A DNA stretch of 64,000 nt, taken from contig JAMWFC010000117.1 of NCBI GenBank assembly GCA_027475525.1, positions 2,590,183 through 2,654,182 of the forward strand, in the 5' to 3' direction. Of this stretch, positions 11,307 through 23,363 are shown piece by piece (position 1 is the first letter of the stretch; the number at the start of each line of letters is the position of its first letter). This DNA comes from Macrolepiota albuminosa (lineage: Eukaryota > Basidiomycota > Agaricomycetes > Agaricales > Agaricaceae). Under the pieces are notes generated by a model, which worked only from the letters and a program-made list of their open reading frames with translations, was not told the origin of the DNA and ran no database searches. The position numbers and the translations under genes were made by a program.

Positions 11307-14300
11307 TCATAGGAAAGCCGCTATCTTAACAGGCTTCCGAATCGCAGCTGAGCTGCCCTCTGTAAAACGATACGTGACACGATACTTTTTGGTTTCAGCA
11401 TTCTTTCCTTCTCTGTTCTTGGTATTGTTGGATGATCTCACTGTTATCACTCGACCGAAGAAGTCGGTGGGAGGCTACCATGAGATTAAGCATACTTCAC
11501 GATTGGACCAGAAAATGGTGTCTACCTTGTCAGCAATATCTATGCCATCATCTGTCCGCGGACGTTTGTTAGGTGGCTCATCTCCATCGCTGTCATCTTT
11601 TGTGTTATCTCCAGCTCCGTTTACCGCGGATTGCTTCAATCTGTACCCGCAAAAATCAGTTTTTTGAACCTCGGCGATAAATTCATCAAACATACGAAAA
11701 TTTCTTCGCTCCGAACAAGTCGTGTTTTCCACGCTTTCCTTTTTCCACAATATCAGCGTCTCTCGCAATTAGAACCGCATCAATCTCCAAGGTATTGTAA
11801 AAATGACATAACAGCAGTGTGAAAATTCAAGCTGACCTCTTGGGCTACAAGATGTCGCACAGCATATCGAGATACTGCAATGTCTGAGGCCCTTTTGCCA
11901 TCATACGTAACAAAAACATCTATGGGCCTATATCGGGCAATTATGTCCAGTGTGGTAATGTCAACAAACGTAGCGACGCACGGATCGAGTCGATACGATA
12001 GCTGTCCATCTTCAGCTCGTTCTTGGAAGAATCGGAGCTCTAAAGTCGCCATTATGTCGACGAGGCGTGTGAGTAAAGTCTTCTCTTCTGGTCTTATTAC
12101 TTGACTGTTAATCTGCAACCGCATTTGAGTGATCAGTGGCACAGGTACAGGAGGAACTAACAGGACGAATAGGAGGTGAAATGATCCTGTTAATGAAAGG
12201 CACGAATTCAAGCTGAATAACAGGCGTGGAAAGAAGGTGCCTGAAGTCGCCCCCCCGACGTGTACCCGCACTCCGGAGGCCACGCGAAAGAGTCTTCAAA
12301 ATTTCCTCGTTCGATCGTGTTAGTTGAAGATTCTGCATGACCAGATGGTCGGGACTCATTCAGCATAGAACCTAGTCTAGAAAATGACAGTCGCACCTCC
12401 CAGTCTCCTTGGTTGCGCTCGACACGTGTTCCGCCCCGCTCTTGAAATAATGGATAGAATGGCACCAGAGTATAAGGCAAGTAGGGACTTAATGCAAAGT
12501 CGCCATTCGTATACATGCTAGAAGAGAGGAAATCAAAGGTTAAAAGCCACTCATTGGCCTTCTCATATCGATCAAAATTGGCATCATGTTGCCTCAGCGT
12601 CGCATAATGGCCAAAGCAACCTAGGCACGCAGTTAAGATTGAACCCACAAGAGACACGCAAGACCAACCAAGTGCGATGCTATTCTCCCTGCCACTTCCA
12701 TCGATTTCTCGGCTGAGGCGTGCGACAAACCTGTTTTCCTCCTCCTCAGTTAGTCCTAGCTCTTTGACGCGTTTCTTTGTTAAAGGGCTGAAAATGTTGT
12801 TCAACACAGCATTGAGCGTGGTATCGCCCTCTTTCATCCCCGCGGTGGCACTTCGAACAATGCCCTCCGTGACCTCTTGATTCCGGGACTTGATGAACTA
12901 GGAGGTCGGTCAGAATATGATTCCTTCAAGGTTTGTATGGTTGCTACCTGCAGTGTGTTTAGACAGCCACGAAGGTCACCTTTGGCAACACCCACAAGTG
13001 TGCTCAGGGCCCGTGAGTCAGCTTTAAGGCCCTCAAGCTGGCATATTTCCCGGAGCCTGTTGACAGTATGGATATCTGCGGGACGTTGTATTCGTATTTG
13101 AAGAGCATGGGGTTTGAGCTTCGCAAGCGAGGATGCATTTTGATCATTGCAAATGCATATAATTGGACGTAGAATGGGTCGTTTAGCTTGAGGGTCTTTC
13201 TGTTTTTGACCTATGATCAATGTCAGTAGTCAGTCGTTCAAACAAGTCTGGAAAGATGCTAAGGGTACTAACGTTTTTTCCGAGGCCGGTCTTGCGTTAG
13301 GGCGACAAGCTTGGAGATGAATGTATTAGACTAGTATGTAATGCTCATCAGTTATGACTTGAAAATGATAGGGATGGAACAGGGCGCACGTTGTCCCCAG
13401 CCCCGGTTGCACCATCGATTTCATCGATAACTAATAGTACTGGCTTCGTACTCCCTACTGAAGATCCAGACTCCAAAGCAGGTCTGATTCGATCATCTAC
13501 AATGGAACCGGAACGTGCATCACTACGTGCCCGTATTGAGACCTTCGCATGCACAAGCAAATGGAGCTCTGAGACAGACCTGGCATTGATTTCCATGACA
13601 TCGTATCCTGCTTGTCTAGCAATAACATGCGCCAACGTTGTTTTGCCCAAACCCGGTGGCCCCGATAGCAGAAGAAGCTAGGACGCCACGTGTCAGTAGA
13701 CTTGCATTGCACCTATTGTATTTACCTTCTCCCGGGGGCGATGATATTCGTCCATTTCGTCGAAATTTTCATCTCCTGCTCGAGGACGTTTTCTACCCTT
13801 CTTGTTGCCAAAGACACACCAATCCCATCGTTTGACCCAAGCCATTGTTTCCCGAGCTACTCGTTCGTTACCCATCAATTCAGTGAATTTTTTGGGGCGA
13901 TATCTATCAACCCATAGCGTGTCTTCGATTGGGTCTGAAGACGACGTTGAAACGACAGGTCTTTTATTGTGTGGAATGGGTATAATTGGGATAGAATCGG
14001 GAGTAATGATAAAGGAACAAACATACCGTTCTTGGCAATTCGCTACGAGGTTGGCAGACAATTGTTCCATCAGTCGATGAATCGGTACATCGAGCAAGTT
14101 CCCCATTCGCTTGGCTGTAGATGCTGATAGCTTCTGTATACAGCGGTAACGTCAAGTGTAATTAACTCAAAAATAGGACCTTACCTCACGAGCAACGCGC
14201 GACACCTTGGGTTTCCTCTTGAAATGTATGGGCTTCCCATCAAAAGTAGATGCTCGTATTGAGAAATTTGAACTGGCGTCATTCGACCTTGTGGCAGGAT

Positions 14301-15158
14301 TAGATGAAGAGGAAGAGGATATAAGTGGAATGCCAAAAGCTTCGTGGACTGATGGCAAGTAATCGTCATCCTGGCTAGATAGAGGGACGCCAGAGGAATT
14401 CTCCTCGATTCTGTGGGACGAGGTCAAAAGCAAACCGCTTGGAACGAACGTAGGCGTAGCTATAAAGGCAGATATCAAACTTGTACAAGAATCGATCGCG
14501 GATAACATACCAGTGGCAGATGGTCTGTCTGTTGCTTCCTCTGAGACTTTGGTCATGCTCGAGAGAAGACCGGTGGTAGTGGAATTTAGGTCTCCTTCTG
14601 CGGGAGCAATCCTCGAATCAGCCATCTTCTTCATCATATCTTTCGAACTAGATAGTAGGCCGTTAGAAATAAACACATGTTTTGAATCATCTAAATGCAC
14701 ATATGTGAAGCATCACAATTGCGTGTTAAATGTGTACTCACCTGTTTCTACAGAAGATCTAGACGTACTCTGGTTAATATCCTCTGTTGCCACTCTTGAC
14801 GAGTTCGAAAGCAGGCCATTTGAAATGAAGGTGCCTGAGAGAGCTAACGTTGACGGGTGTACGGTAGACATATAAGACGGTGTACATACACGTTTTCTCT
14901 CCAGTCTCGGATAGAGGCTCATCTGGTATATCTTCGTATAGGTGACGTTAAACTCTTACTGAAAGATCAATCTTTGAGTCGCGCACCTGACGTGAAGTCC
15001 AAGCGAGTTTCGATAGCTGGGTCCGCCTCGAAATTCTCGTTGGTTTCTAATGTTTCGCTTTCCGCAAGAACTGGGGTATGATTAGAGTCCTTGGAAGGTC
15101 CTAATGTTGGTGCTGGCTTGCTTGGCCCGAGGAGTCCATTTGAAACGAAGATCGTCAT
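11307..15158 (-). CDS. CTF18: Chromosome transmission fidelity protein Ctf18 (alternative clamp loader large subunit)
   Basis: Large subunit of the Ctf18-RFC complex, which loads or unloads PCNA and supports sister-chromatid cohesion. The N-terminal ~300 residues carry a repeated motif of the form TF(I/V)SNGLL, then the family segment FDGKPIHFKRKPKVSRVAR. LWVDRYRPKKFTELMGNE opens the AAA+ module. LLSGPPGLGKTTLAHVIA is Walker A and LLVIDEIDGATGAGDN is Walker B. IICICNDQNASSLAKLKPHA is sensor 1. Small introns near 11780, 11700 and 11520 restore the frame to PPTDFFGRVIT and the terminal RKPVKIAAFL, typical of Ctf18. The start at 15158 is the first ATG of the first repeat-bearing exon. The AAA+ core and C-terminus are certain; the exact borders of the N-terminal exons are less so. 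Confidence 0.9.
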
Positions 15159-15173
15159 AAAAGCGGAGCAATT

Positions 15174-15260
15174 ACGCGTCTGCACAGGCCTGTCTTAGTT
15201 TGAGGGTATTGAGTAGAGTCTGAAGGGATTTACGCGTCGTCAACACGGGGATGAACGCGT
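15174..15260 (-). promoter_or_regulatory. Three MCB (ACGCGT) elements upstream of CTF18
   Basis: ACGCGT occurs at 15174-15179, 15232-15237 and 15255-15260, that is 16, 74 and 97 bp upstream of the CTF18 ATG. In ascomycete yeasts this is the MluI cell-cycle box bound by MBF, which drives G1/S transcription of replication genes. Control of this gene by MBF is an inference. Confidence 0.6.
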
Positions 15261-15554
15261 CGAATTCGAAGGGTGCCCAAAGTACCGTTACGGTTGTCAC
15301 GGCGTGGCGTGACATATAACGTGATATAACGTGTTTACAGGATTGGACACCCAGAATCCTGTCCGATTATCAGTCTGACCGGAAATTCAGCTAAGGGCAT
15401 TTCCAGGAAACGGCTCGATTTGTGCGGACCAATGTGAGGTTCGTTGTACACTACAAGTTTCGATATCTAGCTTCGAAATCAAGCACAAACAATGATATGT
15501 CACATGACGCACGCGCCACCCATTCACAGCCTCAAGAGATCAGCTCGTCGAGCA
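15261..15554. promoter_or_regulatory. Rest of the divergent promoter CTF18 / DUF3835 gene
   Basis: Intergenic DNA between divergent starts. It contains a short direct repeat ATATAACGTG twice near 15313-15333. No exon is supported. Confidence 0.4.
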
Positions 15555-17709
15555 ATGTCAGGCCAGGGACGACTCTCTGATAAAGGTATTTTATTACACT
15601 GAAGCAGCTCAATACTCGCTAATCTTCCACTTTAGACAAACACAACAATGCGACAGACTTAGGCAAGCTCCCTCAAGATGTAGTCACCAAATTGGGCGAC
15701 AAACTCAGCGAGTTGATGGGAGAGGACATCAGGGGAGAGTTGAATGAGTTAAACAATGCACGGGGTGAGGTGAGTTTTAGCGTTGTCATCAGGTCACTTT
15801 CTGAGCTATATCTTTCTTAGGTACTGAACGAAGAAGGCTTGCCGATAATCGACATCACTGAGCCTGTGGAGGCATCGGTAATTGAGGAGGAAAATATTGC
15901 ATCCGTCGAAGAACTTGTCCTTCCTCCTTTGCATCTACTACCGGAACATGCGAGAGAGCGACTTCGTCAGGAACGCAATAGTTTGCTCGATCAATTGGAA
16001 GAAGAAGAAAGAGCACATCAGAAGCGCGAGAAATCAGCAGATATGGAGCATAGGGAAGAAATTTTACGAAAGCGGAAAGAAGAGGCTGCTAAGGAAAAGG
16101 AAAAGCTTAACGCCACCAGAGAGATGCATAAAAAGATGGGAAGAATGTTATTGCAAAACCTTGCGAAAGAGAGGGAACAAGAGGAGAAAGCGCGCGTCGC
16201 TGATGCCGCATCTGATAAGGCTAAGCGCTCTTCACAGGGCGGTAAAAGCAAGAAGACGGTGTCATTCGCAGATACTCCGGACGTCTTGGATGAGCGTGCT
16301 TCAAAGGGGCAACGGACTTCAGATCGGGGAGACATCACACCTGCGCGACTTCGCGCTACAGGAAGACCATCCCTCTTGTCGTCTTCCAATGATCTTCCCA
16401 TGAAAATGGATGTTGTAGAGAGGATTCCGAGTGCACCACCAAAGTTGTTCACGAAGAACGAGCCTGATTCCGATGATGAATCTGACCTCGAGGCTCATCT
16501 GGACGCCGAAGAGTCAGATCCGGAGGTCACACTCGAAGATGAAGAATACGATGCAGAATTTGCTCATCATCAAAGAGAAATAGCGCTCCAGTATCATGAA
16601 AAACGCGAGAAGATTGGAGCAGCTGCTTTGGCTGCATTGGAGGCACACTCTCACGATGAAAGTGGACATGTACGTACGAGTAGCAAGTTTCGGCTTTTGG
16701 CATTCTGGCGATGACCTGACATATCTCTTATCAGGATCTTCCGCTGGACGTGCCTTCCTATGAACCCGGGAAACCATCTGTATCTCAATTCAAAGCCAGC
16801 CGTCTTGCATCTTCTTATGCTGCCTCATCCCCTTCAACGTCAATCGGTGCTTCTGTCGTACCAACTTCTGCAGCGCGTACAATACAGAAAACTGTTAAAA
16901 CCGGAAAAATAGACGACAATGATCAGCTTGTCGGTGGTGATGCTGACAGCGCAAGCGAGGACGAAACCACCGAAAACGCACAAGAGTTATTGAGTCTTCT
17001 CAGAAGAGGAGAGTTATATAATATCGGGCCTGACGGTAATTATTTGCACGTCGATCCTCCATCTGATGGCGGTCAACGCGCCACAGAAACACCATCCCTT
17101 CCGTCAGCAATCGGCAGAGCAATCCCGAAGGACCTTACACCAATTGACCGCCCAAAGACATCAAAGTTTAAACTATCACGAGCCTCGGGACAGCACTCAC
17201 CCTTTAGGCGATCATCTAATAACGATGCTCCTATACCTATCGCAGAAAGGTCGTCACCAAACATGCCGATGCCTATGAATAGCTCCGTTGTCGAAAGAAA
17301 GCCCATGACTGGACACTTGGCCGTGAACCCTTCTGTTTCAGAGCCACTTCCATCTGGCCAGGCTTCTGTGGCAAATCGACGGCCAGCGGTACCGGGTGAT
17401 CAAATCGTCCCATCGAGCACATTTTCTTCTGTCATAACGGATTCTCCTTCTTTTCCTGTTCCGATTCCTGTATGCAGCGTTCCAGCTAACGAGCCAACCT
17501 CTTTAAGTTCACCCTCTCCAATGATTATTGATTCTCCATCCTTTCCGAAGTACACCGTTCCAGAAGTTCATTCTCGGCCCACTCGGCCACCGGTGGTGAT
17601 ATCGTCAGGTACTCGGGAGGCATCCGAAGGTTCTGCGGGACTTGCCAGTACCGCCTCACAGTCTCGCAGAACAGATAAAGTGTCTCGATTTATGGCAGAC
17701 AGAACGTGA
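15555..17709 (+). CDS. DUF3835 / Bud27-URI-type protein
   Basis: Probable fungal relative of Bud27/URI, the unconventional prefoldin that assists RNA polymerase assembly and translation initiation. Exon 1 (15555-15585, MSGQGRLSDK) joins exon 2 at 15636. LPQDVVTKLGDKLSELMGED follows, then a long charged coiled coil (residues ~110-200, many Glu/Lys/Arg). SKKTVSFADTPDVLDE and VVERIPSAPPKLFTK lead into an acidic region. After an intron near 16674 comes SYEPGKPSVSQFKASRL, a motif typical of DUF3835 proteins, and the chain ends RRTDKVSRFMADRT with a similar K-x-S-R-F motif. The rest is disordered and Ser/Pro rich. Family assignment rests on the repeated K-x-S-x-F-K/M-A motifs and the coiled coil. 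The first exon is the least certain part. Confidence 0.7.
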
Positions 17710-17984
17710 TGTCGTTAAACAGAGGTGTGACCTAGATTTATTGTAATTTACAAAATGCACTGTGGTTTGAATGTATTGATGAACACTAAGATACACTGGA
17801 TGGGGGATATTGAACATTGTAGTGAGGATGAGTTGAGTTACCCAATAAATGCCGAAGAAAATTAGGAAAGCTAGATGCGACACAGGCGCGAAAGGAAGAT
17901 GAATGCCACCAAATATGGTGTGCCGATTATTTCTAAAATAATGCTTGCTGCAAAGAAGAATGCGTTGAATGAAGGTCCGGGTTG
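17710..17984. other. Convergent 3' spacer
   Basis: AT-rich DNA between the stop codons of two converging genes; nothing else seen. Confidence 0.4.
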
Positions 17985-20900
17985 TTATCGATGTGATACC
18001 ATCTCCTCAAGTGCTTCTACAACCTCAGACATGGTGGGCCGGTCTTGATGATCTTGAGCCCACATACGTTCTATAAGGTCGACAATTTCTGGACACCACT
18101 GTTTTCGAAGGCCTGATACAGAAGGCCTGATATTAAAAGTCAAATTGAGAACGTCTTCGTGCTATTTCGAACCCACCTTTGTCGCTTTGTTCCCACATTT
18201 TCATAAATAGCATGTTCGTTCATGCCCTGTACCACGTTACATTTGATGAAAGCTAGACAAAAACTGACATGAGCACTCACTTCCCATGGGAACTTCTTGT
18301 TAGGTAGATGCCATTGTAGCATCTCCCAATATACCATAGCACACGAGAAAACATCCACTTTGTGGTTGTACTTAGGATGTGCGTGCCACAGTTCCGGCGC
18401 CTGCCAATTGACTGTGCCGACCAAGCTACGTACCATCGAGCGCGTAGACTGTTTCACTTTAGCCAAACCGAAGTCGGCAATTTTGGCAGTTCCTTTGGCA
18501 GTTATGAGAATATTTGATGACTTGCAATCTCGATGAATGACTGAGGGTTTCCGAAGATGGAGATATTCGAGACCGCGAGCGATGTCCAGCATCATTACCA
18601 TCTGCAATGAGTAAAAATAGGTGTTAGGCGTCAACCAACTTCATGCAGTTCGACACGTACTACTTTGTGTAATGTTGGAGGGTTGACGTTGCGAACGTAG
18701 TCGAAGAGATCACCGTTAGAGCACAGCTCACTGACAATCATGACAGGTGTCTCCCGAGTGTTCTCAGGTATACTGACGCCCAACTAGAATTGAACAGGCC
18801 TAAGCACTCGCCGCCATACCAACCCAGTCGACTTACGAAACGAACAATATTTGGATGATCGAAGCCACCAAGAAGTTTAAGTTCCTTGATATCCACTAAA
18901 AACGAAAGCGTCAGAGGATTGTTCCTTGGTGTAGTAGTGAACACATGCTTACTGGCGCTTAACTGACCCCTGAATTCCGAGATAGCAATCTTTCTGCCCT
19001 TAAACTTCCCAATAAATACGTCCTTAAAGCCACCGCTGCCAATCTTTTCCAATTTTTGGATTTTTTCTGGCGGGATTTCCCTATCTTCTAATCCCAAACT
19101 TTCCAAGTCCAACTCAAGTTCTTGATCAGGTTCCTTCTCTAGGCGATCTTTGTCCTTCTGTTGTTGGGTGGGAACGGGCGTCATTGTCTCATCCACGATG
19201 GTATGTCCCGAGCGCAAGAGAACAGGACGGGAATCTTCGGTGGAGCTCTTGTGGCCATTTCGTCTTCGACGCCGAGAATTGGACGAAGGACGAACAGTAC
19301 CACAAGACGAAGGCGAAGAGAAGTCATTGGCTTGGCGATCACGCCACTGTAGAAGTGCTTCAGCCAACTGGGGTTTAGTACCTACGGGTTCGAGATCACG
19401 CGACTCGCAGAGGCGTACTAGGTCATCTCGACGAAGGCGAACCAATGTCTTGGCGGTCGCAATCGTCAGGTCGACTGGATGTACATGAAAGAAATCAGTT
19501 AGAGAGCTAACTTGGGCTAGAGGTATCATCAAATTTACCATCGTCATCACCCTCCATAACCTCATCTTCCTCTGTTTCTCCATCCGCATGGACGTCGATG
19601 TCTCCGTCCGCGCCAAGTTCTTCAGCCTCGGCTTCCTCAGCCTCCTCAATATCCTCCGCATCATCGGCTGAGTCATCTTCGTCGGTTAAGTCAATATCCT
19701 CTTCCATGTTCGCATCCTCTTCTCCAACAATCTTGCCATTCCTCAATCTACGAGGTTCCGCGAGTAATGTATCATCGTGTTTGTCTTCATCATCCTCATC
19801 ATCTGCCTCTTCTTCAGCCTCTCCAGCTTCCTCAGCCTCAGCCTCCTCTTCATCGTCCTCTTGGATACCTTCTTCCTCTTCCTCAACGTCTTCCTCGTCA
19901 TCACCATCGCTCGGCGGTGGTGAATGCCGTTGACGCGGCCGCAAGCGCGTTCGCAAGGGTGTCTGACGACCCTTATATGCTAGCCGAGGTGTCGGTACCG
20001 GAGTCGCAGAAGCTGAAGAAGCGAGCTCATCCACTTCATCATCCGCCGTGTCTTGATCTTCGTCGGTCTCCTCATCGACTGATAATTCGTCATGGTCAGC
20101 ATCATTCATAGCTTCTTCCTCATCCTCCTCGTTTCTCAAAGTTGCGCTTTTCCGACTGATAATTCGTCATGGTCAGCATCATTCATAGCTTCTTCCTCAT
20201 CCTCCTCGTTTCTCAAAGTTGCGCTTTTCCTCCAGCAGCACACCTCTTCTTACCAGACCTTCTGAGCATAGTATTCTCATGATCCCGCTCTCGATCTCGA
20301 TATTTACTCCGAAGCCGACGGGGACTAGGCCTCAATATACTTGCCTCTAGCTCCTCCAAAGATGTGAGATCACTCTCCTCGTCATAGAGACCGACCTGCT
20401 CTTCGCACGGCTTTTCTTTTTCTCGGCTGCGCTTTGAAGATGCCTTGGCGGCAAAGACCTCGTCACTAAACTCCACCTGCTTTGCCTTGCCTTTGGCTCT
20501 CGTCGGCTTAATTGGAGTGGATATTGAATTTGAGAATGATGTAGAGACCTTTCTAGAACGAAGGCGTGTGGCAAGTGGAGATGAGACTGAAAAGTCTGTT
20601 AGTATCGCGGAAGGGGAGCGATTGGATGACCTTCGTCTTATACACATTAATAAGTGATATAGCTAGTGGATAAGTCACACACCTTGTCCTTGAGCTACCT
20701 TCCTCATCCATGGCGACTGATTTCCCAGAACTCTTGTGCTGAAGATTTGGCTGGGGTAGTAAATGTTCCATAGAAAGGCTGCGGCCCTTCATACTCCGTT
20801 TGCCCTTCTTCATTTCCACCATAGTCGCACGGCGCCGCAGACCTGAGCCATTTACGAGCCGACTTTTGCTGGCAACTATGCCTGCATCTGTTTCCTCGTC

Positions 20901-21805
20901 TCCAGCCTCATTTCCATCATCAGAGGAAGCCCCTTCAGAGGAGAACTCATCCCCTCGCCCAGGAGGAGATGAAGGGGGCAGAGACGCATAGTCCTCCTCC
21001 CGCGCAGCGATGATGGCAGAGACGATGTCGGCTTTTGTCATTGTTTCTGGGTCATCTGACAAGTCCGCAAGGTGATACAAACGAATGAGAACATCTTTTC
21101 GAAGGCGACAAAGCTGCCTGGGCTGTGCCGAGTTCACCAAATAGTCATCCGCTACCAAGACGAAGTGCTGTGAGTTTGCTTAGGTAAGCATAGGTGGAGA
21201 GACTGACTAGAGTCGTCTTGTTCATCCTGATCAGAATGTTCTGCTTCTCCTTCGTCTTCATCTGTGTCCTCATGAGCGTCTTCCTGTTCTTCACTCATCG
21301 CTTCAGAGCTTTCAGCATCTGACCCCCGCGCAGTATTGTTGTCTACGTCCATTTCAACAGACGCGCCATTTTCGGCCTTCGCTTTCTCTTCCCCATTGTC
21401 TTCCTGCTCTTCACCGTCACTTAATGTAGAGTAGTTAACCTGCCGCGTTGAGGGAAGGGATTCGGACCTAAGGCGCTTTGTTCGGGCCCGGGTTCGCGTC
21501 AAATGAGATACGTTCTCATTACTCGTGTTCATGCTTGCTACGCGCTTCCTCTTGATGCCTGCATGACGGGCCATATGAGAATCTGACTTTTTTGACTGGA
21601 CAGGCTGGGCAAGGTAACGACGGGATGGGAGTCGGCGAAGATTCGGGTGCAAAGGAACAAGGACTTGGCGGATATCAGATGAATGTGGGAGCTCTTCTGA
21701 CAGATTTCTGCGTCTTCGAGAGGTTGGTGAGCGTCGTAAAGGGTATTTTCGTGCTGAAGGTGATGAGGAGTCTCGATGGTGCGGTGAGCGGCGTACATAG
21801 GCCAT
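17985..21805 (-). CDS. Nuclear-type SAP-like / protein kinase fusion
   Basis: Large multi-exon gene. The N-terminal half is basic then acidic, with nuclear-type runs such as RRSPTSRRRRN and IKRKRV. Two SAP-like helical segments follow (QPRQLCRLRKDVLIRLYHLA and ATAKTLVRLRRDDLVRLCES), separated by long Glu/Asp tracts. The C-terminal kinase domain has the glycine loop IGSGGFKDV, DIKELKLLGGFDHPNIVRF, catalytic loop IHRDCKSSNILI, metal-binding DFG in KIADFGLAK, GTVNWQAPELW and RMWAQDHQDRPTMSEVVEAL. The usual VAIK lysine is replaced: the strand reads GRKIAISEF. Folding is TKL-like. The SAP-like segments suggest chromatin or nucleic-acid contact, which is inference. A 77-bp tandem duplication lies in this gene at 20076-20229. 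Confidence 0.8.
20076..20229. repeat. Perfect 77-bp tandem duplication
   Basis: Bases 20076-20152 and 20153-20229 are identical over all 77 positions. The unit lies inside the SAP-kinase gene, at an exon/intron boundary on the minus strand. Each copy carries the same splice acceptor (TTATCAG), so the gene now has two candidate acceptors 77 nt apart. As 77 is not a multiple of three, the two give different reading frames. Confidence 0.95.
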
Positions 21806-22318
21806 CAGCAATTAAGTTGAGCCTATAGGGGGGCCAGCTTGTCAGAAAAGCGTCGTTGAAGTGTTGGTAGCCACTTCTTGAAACGTTGAGTGCGTAGATT
21901 AGACTGTACCCTGCTCGCTGTGTGGACAACGATGGACCCGACCTCAGCTGGTTCGATTTCTTTGAGTAAATGGAGCCAAATAACCATGTGACATGTGATG
22001 TCCATTGCTTAGTCATAATTGATCGCATCAACAATTTCAGCTTTCATTGTCCTTTGGCTGTCCTTGTCCTCTTGTGATCGTGAATAAAGTCTCCAGTAGT
22101 CGCCGTTGTCATCATGCTACAAGGCCATCACGCGCTGTCTTGTTCGTATCTTGCAACTCGAGGTAAGTGAGTCCATAAACTATGAACCATCATTACCGAT
22201 TCTGCCTTCATAGGACAAACGATATGCTCAAATTGGAAACAAAACTCCTGCCGGATTGAGGTCGCCGAAAAGTTATAAGATCTGTCCATTGTTTGTCCCA
22301 AAAACTCACCTTTCCCTC
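21806..22318. promoter_or_regulatory. Divergent promoter of the SAP-kinase and DUF6593 genes
   Basis: About 510 bp between divergent starts. A 60-codon minus-strand open frame (22005-21823) ends 18 bp before the kinase ATG. It has no splice donor to join it to the kinase, so at most it is an upstream ORF in the kinase leader. Confidence 0.4.
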
Positions 22319-23363
22319 ATGCTTCTTAAATTTACTACTGCAGATATACTCAATACTGTCCTTGTCGATGTCTCGACGGGAGAGCAAGCCTATGATATTG
22401 TCACTGTGCTTGAAGAGGTATCCGAAATGCAAGGCGAGCGACCGTCAGCAGACGAGCCTTCGGAAAGAGACGTTTTGTCAAAAGAGCGCAGGCGTACTTC
22501 AATAAGGAATGCATCAGGCGTTTTACTCGTTTCCATCTCTTGGACTGGGCGTCGGCCAGAGATTACCATCCTCGACGAGAAGGTCGGACAAATCACGGAT
22601 CTATTTGGGTCGTCGACCGTGAAATTCATGTATGAGGTTCATCAGCGTCTTTGTGTCTCTGACGTGCAAATCATCTATTCTAGGCCGAAGATACTCGTTG
22701 TCCCATCACGATTTGACTCTGAGTATGTCTGGATGGCAACTCCAGACTCTTTGACTGTGAATATCTTCTATTTCTTCCGCGTGGTCTGTACTGACAAATT
22801 AACTAGCTATTTGATTATGACTCTGAAGTAGTGAAAGGCACCTTTCGCCAGAATGTCATTCGGATAAATGCTCCATTCGAATCTAAGCCGAAGTCGCGAG
22901 CCCATCCAACATTATCTCAGCCATCGTCAGATAACCTTGCCTCGCTTCTTTACCCCTCATTTGGCAAATTACTCTACCCTTCTATCTCGAAGGTTGCACC
23001 TTTTCGGTTCTCTGAAACATCAATTTCCGACTCGCATCGTTCGCCTCCTTGTCCATCTTACAATCATAGTACCACTCCTAAGTGTTCTTTCATATCCACA
23101 CATCTTCCCGGCGTTGGTGGTAACTATCTCGAGTTTTGTTCACATCCGCTAGCTCATGATGTCGAAATAATTGGTCAGTCTTTCTTTTTCATCCATGGCC
23201 AGAGAAGTTGAACTCGCATTGGATAGTATCTTTTCTCATGATGGAAATTTTGCGCAGAGGGCGTTTCTCTCTTACACCTTATACTTTCGAGAAACCAAGG
23301 CTCTGGCAACTTAAAGAAGCGCGTGATCTATTATCGAGGAGACTTCGCAGAAACACTGTATAG
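22319..23363 (+). CDS. DUF6593-family protein
   Basis: Member of a domain family abundant in Agaricomycetes; no biochemical role is known to me. The start MLLKFTTADILNTVLVD is the typical opening strand. RNASGVLLVSISWTGRRP and ITILDEKVGQITDLFGSSTV are the core. After introns come ILVVPSRFDSEYVWMATPDS and LFDYDSEVVKGTFRQNVIRI. A Ser/Pro-rich insert follows. The final exon restores the frame: HDVEIIVSFLMMEILRRGRF, then LWQLKEARDLLSRRLRRNTV and stop. Introns at ~22629, ~22758 and 23175-23231 all have GT/AG borders and keep the frame. The gene appears intact. Confidence 0.78.

Noticed and set aside
19598..20111. Ser-rich and Pro-rich open frames on the + strand
   Set aside because: They are antisense shadows of the acidic (GAG/GAT) tracts of the SAP-kinase gene.
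21823..22005. Possible extra 5' exon of the SAP-kinase
   Set aside because: No splice donor lies before its stop that could join it to the kinase start; at most an upstream ORF.
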